Assembly (NCBI GenBank): GCA_038322815.1
Contig: JBBQGG010000039.1
Location: 1-29,273 of the forward strand
DNA: 29,273 nt
Direction: 5' to 3'
Source of the DNA: PALSA-1296 sp038322815
GTDB lineage: Bacteria > Bacteroidota > Ignavibacteria > Palsa-1295
Of the stretch, positions 24,437 to 29,273 are shown in pieces. The translations under genes and the position numbers were made by a program. A model generated the notes under the pieces. That model ran no database searches. It saw nothing but the letters and a program-made list of their open reading frames with translations, and was not told the origin of the DNA. How positions within the stretch are numbered: position 1 is the first letter of the stretch; every line of letters starts with the position of its first letter.

Positions 24437-27400
24437 TTACTTCGTCACAACGACCTTTGTTCTTGAATAGATGTCGCCGCTTCTTGCTTCAAGCCAATAG
24501 AATCCAGCACTGAGCAAACTTGCATCAAGATCGGCAGTATTTGCCGAAACATGATCTTTTGAAGCAACTATTTTTCCTAAAGCGTCATAAAGCACGAGAC
24601 TTACATTGTCCGCACTTCCACCGATCATCACATGTATATTCTGCGTTGTAGGATTAGGGAATACTCTTACGTTGAAAACTTCAGGCGATCCGAAAGGCCC
24701 GACCGTTGTCGTTCCGGCAAGCCTTCTGGAGCCGTCGAGATCAACTTCTAATAAGCGGTACGTTAAATAGGTTAGTGGCGCCTGATTATCCAGCAGAGAA
24801 TAATCTGCTCCGATCCTGTCGTTTTTCGCTCCAATCGTGCCGGAATTTATCCAACCTGATGCGGATTCGCGATCAATATCAAAGTGATCGACATTCTCTT
24901 CTTTGGCAGTACGGAAACCAAGATTTACTGTGCCGAGATCGGTGCGTTTTGCAGTAAAGCTTGCAACTTCAACGGGTAAGTATGTTGAAGATCCCTGGAA
25001 CACAAAACGCACCATCGGAAGAAGCGGCCCTCCAGCCGATGCATTTTTCTTTGCACTCACATAATCAAAGTTTGCCGAAGTACGGAAACTTGAAACAATA
25101 TCAGGATAGAGCACTGCGTACGCAGGGGAATTAAAGCTATGCGTTGTTTCCCACATCAAGCTCTTTGAAGCATCTCCGCCTAAATCACGTCCTTGTGTCA
25201 TGATACATTGCAGGCGGTATAGTGTGCCGGCAGTCATATAATAAGGAATGAACGTTCCTCTCATGAATCCAGGCGCATTCGGAGTTACAGCATTATAACT
25301 AAATGCACGGGTGGCGAGAACTTTATTTGCTGTATCCATGATGTTGATCGTCCAGTTCGTATTGCCGGATTGACTGAGATGATATGCATCCATGCCTCGA
25401 AGTGAATCATTTGCCAGAGGTACGAAATCATAGTAAAACCAGTTATTATCAGCAACGGTCATTGTGCCGACCGTATCAGGGATGCCGTCATCGAGCGCAT
25501 ATTTATCATCGATATAGAGAGTTCTATAAAAAGTATTGGTATCGTTGAGGCGATAATACTCATTGAAGTTCTGCGCGATGTTTACCTTTGCGGTGAACGT
25601 ACCTCCTTGACTTCCTTGTATATCCCAAAAAGGCATTGCAAGTTGAATATCGGTATGAGCTCCCGGATTAACCAAAGATCCGATCTTATCGTATACTGCT
25701 CTGCCAAGTGCATCCTTGAGGACTAAGTGCACAGAGTAAACGGCGGAGTTTGTCTGCAAGCCATTACTTGCAATGGTCACAACAGGATTAATAAGTTTTA
25801 CATTGCGCGGAATATGTGTGAAATTTCCTGCACCAAGACTTACATTCGTAGGTTCCATATCCGTCTGACCGTTTATTGGTGCGGAAATCTGGATATTATC
25901 AATAAGCCAGTTATCATCGTCTTCAAAAGGATACCCGTATTTTGGGTGATCGTCTTTTGCCATAAGCCTGATGCGGAGACGTGAATGATCATGAACGAAT
26001 TTCGAATCTATCAGCATTCTGAATTTTTTTGTTTGATAATCAATGCCGCCATAGAAAGTAGCGATCCTTGACCAGGCAGTATCGCTTGAATTATACTGAG
26101 ATCCAACATTCTGAAGCATTTCAATGATCAAACTATCACCTTGATAAACACCTTGATTGACGGAATCAAGATCAACAGGTTCAGGACCGACAAGTGAGCG
26201 GCTCTTTATTCCTGCTTTTAAGGTATCGGTACTTAATCCGCGTTGATAACTGAAACTCAACCATACATTTGTAAAATTTTTGAGATTAATCGGCGATGAA
26301 GTGGCAGTATCAGCTCCGGTTAAAGTCAAATATGGGTCACCGAGAATGTCCCTTCGGTTAAACAGAAGAGCCCCGGTTGAACGAGGTGATGGCGGATCGT
26401 ACATAACGTCTGCAGCATTAACCCAGGTAGCTCCATCGACATGCCATTGACAAGGATCGAGCGTTATAAAATTTTCATAAAATTGTCCGGTATCGATCTT
26501 CATCAAAGTAAAATCGCGTGTCATGATATTATCCGGTACCCATCCATCGATGCCTAAACTTGGAATCGAAATAGTCGTTGTTAAACGATATGTTCCGCAT
26601 CGGATTCCTTGGTAGAGCGAGCCGGTAAATTGGGCATACGAAGCAAAAGGAACATCAAGGCTATCGGTACGATTGTACGTGACGTTTCCTGTATTGAGAT
26701 CGGTTACTTTGTTATTGACAGTAATATAGCGATCCTGACTTGTCCAGTTTTCTACCGTTACCTTGGGCTGGAAGGTGTTACTGAGCATTTCGTAACGATC
26801 GTTAGGCGGAAAGTCTATAGATTTTACGTGAATAAGATTTGGGATAACCCTAAGGAATTTTACAGCAAGACCATTATGCAATGGCTGGGCATAGAGTGAA
26901 GAGCTGTACGATCTTGCGTAGTACGTTCCACGGTCCAAATACATAGAAGCATAAATAGCTTGCGAATTTTGTACGCCAATGGTCGCTTCATTCTGAAAAA
27001 CATTTGCAGCCGAAGCAGCATTGAATGAGCCGTCAAACGATCTATAGTTAAATGTGATCGAAGAATCTGTCTTTGAGAATGCAACTTGAAACGTTGCTCG
27101 CACTGCTCCTGCAGTTCCTTTTAAGAATATGTTATAATACGTAACATAGCAGGAATCGATAGTCATACGATAAAAAACTTTTGAGGAATCTCCTGTCGTA
27201 CGGAATTCCATATCTGCCCAAAGCGGACATACAATAGCTTCATACTGCAAGGTACCTCCGGCAGGCATAGGTCCGTTATTCGGTGAGGTTACAGGGTGAA
27301 GATAAAATGTATCGCGGGTTATTTTCAGTACACCGTTGGTGCTCATATACCGTGGCGGCAAGCGTAATTGAGTATTAGAGTGATAATAGAGAATCGAATC

Positions 27401-27667
27401 TGTAGCAGATACATCAGCATAACCATCATCATTATTGGTAAATCCGGTTACGCGATGCCAATGAGCGGCATCATACAACGTATCGACAAAGTTATAGACA
27501 GGCTGCCGAGAATCGGTATTATCATCATCAGAATCAATGATATAGAACTGGCTCTTAAAATTGCTCACCGTTACAGGTGGAACCGGGTTTCCTCGTCGAG
27601 CAAAAGAGGGGACGACGCTCATAAAAACCAAGCAGCACAAGAATGAAATTGTAGCAAGTGTCTTCAT
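24437..27667 (-). CDS. Large secreted protein with T9SS type A sorting domain
   Basis: The 1076-residue protein starts with a signal peptide (TLATISFLCCLVFMSVVPSFA) and ends with a T9SS sorting domain (about 995-1076, VRVFPNPTTQNIHVMIGG to SRTKVVVTK). The middle is beta-rich and varied. Residues about 400-590 (FYENFITLDPCQWHVDG, VWLSFSYQRG, LRIRLMAKDD, DDDNWLIDNIQI) look like a jelly-roll MAM- or ConA-like module as in gliding-type adhesins and secreted peptidases. The stretch VASFTAKRTDLGTVNLGFRT near 895 is the fibronectin-like segment that often precedes the sorting domain. No catalytic domain is recognised, so substrate and role are unknown. It is divergent from the VWA gene. Confidence 0.85.
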   Translation of the reverse strand: MKTLATISFLCCLVFMSVVPSFARRGNPVPPVTVSNFKSQFYIIDSDDDNTDSRQPVYNFVDTLYDAAHWHRVTGFTNNDDGYADVSATDSILYYHSNTQLRLPPRYMSTNGVLKITRDTFYLHPVTSPNNGPMPAGGTLQYEAIVCPLWADMEFRTTGDSSKVFYRMTIDSCYVTYYNIFLKGTAGAVRATFQVAFSKTDSSITFNYRSFDGSFNAASAANVFQNEATIGVQNSQAIYASMYLDRGTYYARSYSSSLYAQPLHNGLAVKFLRVIPNLIHVKSIDFPPNDRYEMLSNTFQPKVTVENWTSQDRYITVNNKVTDLNTGNVTYNRTDSLDVPFASYAQFTGSLYQGIRCGTYRLTTTISIPSLGIDGWVPDNIMTRDFTLMKIDTGQFYENFITLDPCQWHVDGATWVNAADVMYDPPSPRSTGALLFNRRDILGDPYLTLTGADTATSSPINLKNFTNVWLSFSYQRGLSTDTLKAGIKSRSLVGPEPVDLDSVNQGVYQGDSLIIEMLQNVGSQYNSSDTAWSRIATFYGGIDYQTKKFRMLIDSKFVHDHSRLRIRLMAKDDHPKYGYPFEDDDNWLIDNIQISAPINGQTDMEPTNVSLGAGNFTHIPRNVKLINPVVTIASNGLQTNSAVYSVHLVLKDALGRAVYDKIGSLVNPGAHTDIQLAMPFWDIQGSQGGTFTAKVNIAQNFNEYYRLNDTNTFYRTLYIDDKYALDDGIPDTVGTMTVADNNWFYYDFVPLANDSLRGMDAYHLSQSGNTNWTINIMDTANKVLATRAFSYNAVTPNAPGFMRGTFIPYYMTAGTLYRLQCIMTQGRDLGGDASKSLMWETTHSFNSPAYAVLYPDIVSSFRTSANFDYVSAKKNASAGGPLLPMVRFVFQGSSTYLPVEVASFTAKRTDLGTVNLGFRTAKEENVDHFDIDRESASGWINSGTIGAKNDRIGADYSLLDNQAPLTYLTYRLLEVDLDGSRRLAGTTTVGPFGSPEVFNVRVFPNPTTQNIHVMIGGSADNVSLVLYDALGKIVASKDHVSANTADLDASLLSAGFYWLEARSGDIYSRTKVVVTK

Positions 27668-27798
27668 AACGGACTAAGAAAATAAATGAAAAAAACTTCA
27701 ACTTTACGTGACCTCTCGGTAACAAAAACAGAGAGAAGAACATTCACCGGAAATTCAGTTCAAAAACCGTTCTTGGAATTGTTTCGTTGCTATGGAAT

Positions 27799-28926
27799 AT
27801 GCGCATTGAATATTCCAAATGGATACCCGGTAAATCGAAGACGGCAGAAGATCATCTTCAGAAATTGCTCGATCTTTTTCATGAGCTCCTGCTTCGCACA
27901 TCAGGCGATGCCGAAGAGACCCTTAATTGGATGCGGTATTTAGGAGAAGAGTATAATATATTTGGTACTGATATGACATTCGATATGTTTCTGGATGAAC
28001 TAAAGCGTCTTGGAATTATAGAAACAGACGAGAATTCCCTTATTAAGCCTACCAATAAAGCAATCGGGAATATAAAGCGCAATGCCTTGCTCGAGATATT
28101 TCGATCATTAAAAAAATCGCCCTCCGGTTCGCACGATACGCCGCATTCGGGGTCGGGAGTCGAAAGGACAAGCGGTACGAAAAATTATTCTTTTGGCGAT
28201 CAATCAAGCAATATTGATTTTACAAAAACGCTGCAAAATGCGATGAGGCGTTCGCTTCGTGAAGGATCGCTTGATGAAGATTCAATTGCGAGCAATATCA
28301 ATTTGAACGAAGAGGACATTGAGGTTTATGAGACAGAGCATACATCATCGTGCGCAACTGCACTTCTTATAGATATTTCACATTCGATGATCCTTTATGG
28401 CGAAGACCGCATCACTCCTGCAAAAAAAGTAGCGATAGCTCTTGCCGAACTGATAAAAAACAAATTTCCTAAAGATAAACTTTATGTGATAACCTTCGGA
28501 GATGAAGCAGAGCTTATTTCTGAGAATGAATTACCTTTTCTTGAAGTTGGTCCTTTTCATACCAATACTCGTGATGGGCTTAGGCTTGCGCGGCGTATGC
28601 TGCGCCGAAGCGGAAATATCAATAAACAGATATTTATGGTCACAGACGGCAAACCTTCGGCAATGTTTGATGAGAACGGAAAACTCTATAAAAATTCCTT
28701 CGGCTTAGACCCAAAGATAATTAATAAAACGCTTGATGAAGCTATTGCTTTACGACGAGAGAAGGTAACGATCTCCACGTTCATGATAGCACAGGATAAT
28801 TACCTCATTGATTTCGTAGAAGAAATGACGAAAGCAAATCACGGAAGGGCATATTATTCTGGGTTAAATGACCTAGGGCAATTCGTACTTGTGGATTATG
28901 TAAGAAACAGACGGAAAAAATATTAA
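27799..28926 (+). CDS. Cytoplasmic von Willebrand factor A domain protein (CoxE/BatA-like)
   Basis: The 375-residue product has no signal peptide. Residues 1-105 are helical and basic (YSKWIPGKSKTAEDHLQKLL, YLGEEYNIFGTDMTFDMFLD). A low-complexity Ser/Gly/Thr linker (106-140) leads to a VWA domain (about 185-375) with a complete MIDAS metal site: DISHS (192-196), TNT (255-257) and TDG (282-284). VWA proteins of this kind usually work with a MoxR or Mg-chelatase-type AAA+ ATPase, but no such gene is in the window. I prefer the ATG at 27799. A TTG at 27787 adds four residues. Confidence 0.85.
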   Translation: MRIEYSKWIPGKSKTAEDHLQKLLDLFHELLLRTSGDAEETLNWMRYLGEEYNIFGTDMTFDMFLDELKRLGIIETDENSLIKPTNKAIGNIKRNALLEIFRSLKKSPSGSHDTPHSGSGVERTSGTKNYSFGDQSSNIDFTKTLQNAMRRSLREGSLDEDSIASNINLNEEDIEVYETEHTSSCATALLIDISHSMILYGEDRITPAKKVAIALAELIKNKFPKDKLYVITFGDEAELISENELPFLEVGPFHTNTRDGLRLARRMLRRSGNINKQIFMVTDGKPSAMFDENGKLYKNSFGLDPKIINKTLDEAIALRREKVTISTFMIAQDNYLIDFVEEMTKANHGRAYYSGLNDLGQFVLVDYVRNRRKKY

Positions 28927-28958
28927 GGTTATTTATTTAACTCCCTTTAATTTAAGCT

Positions 28959-29273
28959 ATGAAATTTCTATTACTGATTGTTCTATTCCTACCTACAATA
29001 GCATTTTGTCAATTCGACGATGATTCTTTCGTAAGATCGGATTCTCTGCATGCTTCCACTAAGCTTCAACGAATTGCATACGTCGTAGGAGGCTCTGCAG
29101 CATTTTCATTACTCGATTTTATTGGATTCAATGCTACTCAATTCAATAAGGGAGCACGTACAGGTTATCGCATCCTTCAGGTCGCTTCTCAAATTGCGAT
29201 AAGTTATTTTCTTTATCAAAAATTTGGAATTTCTTATGCAATTTCTTTTAATCTGATGTGGTGGACTTGGTGA
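28959..29273 (+). CDS. Small exported or membrane protein of unknown function
   Basis: The 104-residue protein has a signal peptide (FLLLIVLFLPTIAFCQ) and two hydrophobic segments, about 42-58 (IAYVVGGSAAFSLLDFIGF) and 72-98 (ILQVASQIAISYFLYQKFGISYAISF), ending in a Trp-rich MWWTW. The stop codon is the last codon of the window, so it appears complete, though a sequence end at exactly this point deserves checking. It follows the VWA gene by 32 bp and is probably co-transcribed. I do not recognise the family. Confidence 0.6.
   Translation: MKFLLLIVLFLPTIAFCQFDDDSFVRSDSLHASTKLQRIAYVVGGSAAFSLLDFIGFNATQFNKGARTGYRILQVASQIAISYFLYQKFGISYAISFNLMWWTW

Noticed and set aside
1..29273. tRNA, rRNA, riboswitch or CRISPR elements
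   Set aside because: No intergenic gap contains a cloverleaf-like, rRNA-like, purine-riboswitch-like or repeat-spacer pattern that I could recognise by eye.

Overview
The window looks like chromosomal DNA from a member of the Bacteroidota/Chlorobiota/Ignavibacteriota/Kapabacteria (FCB) group. The main evidence is a set of secreted proteins with a Sec signal peptide at one end and a type IX secretion (T9SS) type A sorting domain at the other (FPNPNTG, IPNPSNG and FPNPTTQ motifs). Starts lack clear Shine-Dalgarno sequences and have A/T-rich leaders, some with TAnnTTTG boxes. The isocitrate dehydrogenase is of the long Thermus/Rickettsia type. I cannot name a genus from sequence alone. No rRNA, tRNA, transposase, integrase, phage gene or CRISPR array was found.

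Layout. 1-3613: two diverged copies of a small cassette, each a minus-strand secreted beta-propeller (Ycf48/BNR-like) gene with a small Xre-type regulator on the opposite strand. The left propeller gene runs off the window edge. Between the copies lies the 5' part of a secreted-protein gene that reads into the regulator of copy A. 3659-7261: two periplasmic SurA/PpiC-type peptidyl-prolyl isomerases (ppiC-like then surA-like, minus strand). 7569-9629: a beta-hydroxyacid dehydrogenase and a thiolase, 6 bp apart. 9830-13570: a tight minus-strand run of icd, purE, purK and a short 3-hydroxyacyl-CoA-dehydrogenase-like gene, with 4-bp overlaps at purE/purK and purK/3HCDH. 13794-18660: housekeeping genes in mixed orientation (ispD, an SRPBCC/GyrI-like membrane protein, rlmB, a LOG-like protein, purD). 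18773-27667: three large exported minus-strand proteins, namely an M16 protease, an IgGFc-binding-domain/cohesin-like T9SS protein and a 1076-residue T9SS protein with a clear terminator. 27799-29273: a plus-strand von Willebrand A protein and a small membrane protein whose stop codon is the last base of the window.

Functionally, purE, purK and purD are three steps of de novo purine synthesis, with icd at the head of the purEK run. The PPIases would serve outer-membrane and secreted-protein folding, which fits an organism exporting many T9SS proteins. Several intergenic gaps are filled by copies of a palindromic repeat ending in TGTCATTG/CAATGACA. These repeats supply spurious upstream start codons to two genes, and I moved those starts inward. 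The points most worth a second look are the duplicated regulator/propeller cassette with its nine-G coding tract, the truncated gene between the copies, and the 3HCDH-like protein that seems to lack its nucleotide-binding and catalytic residues.
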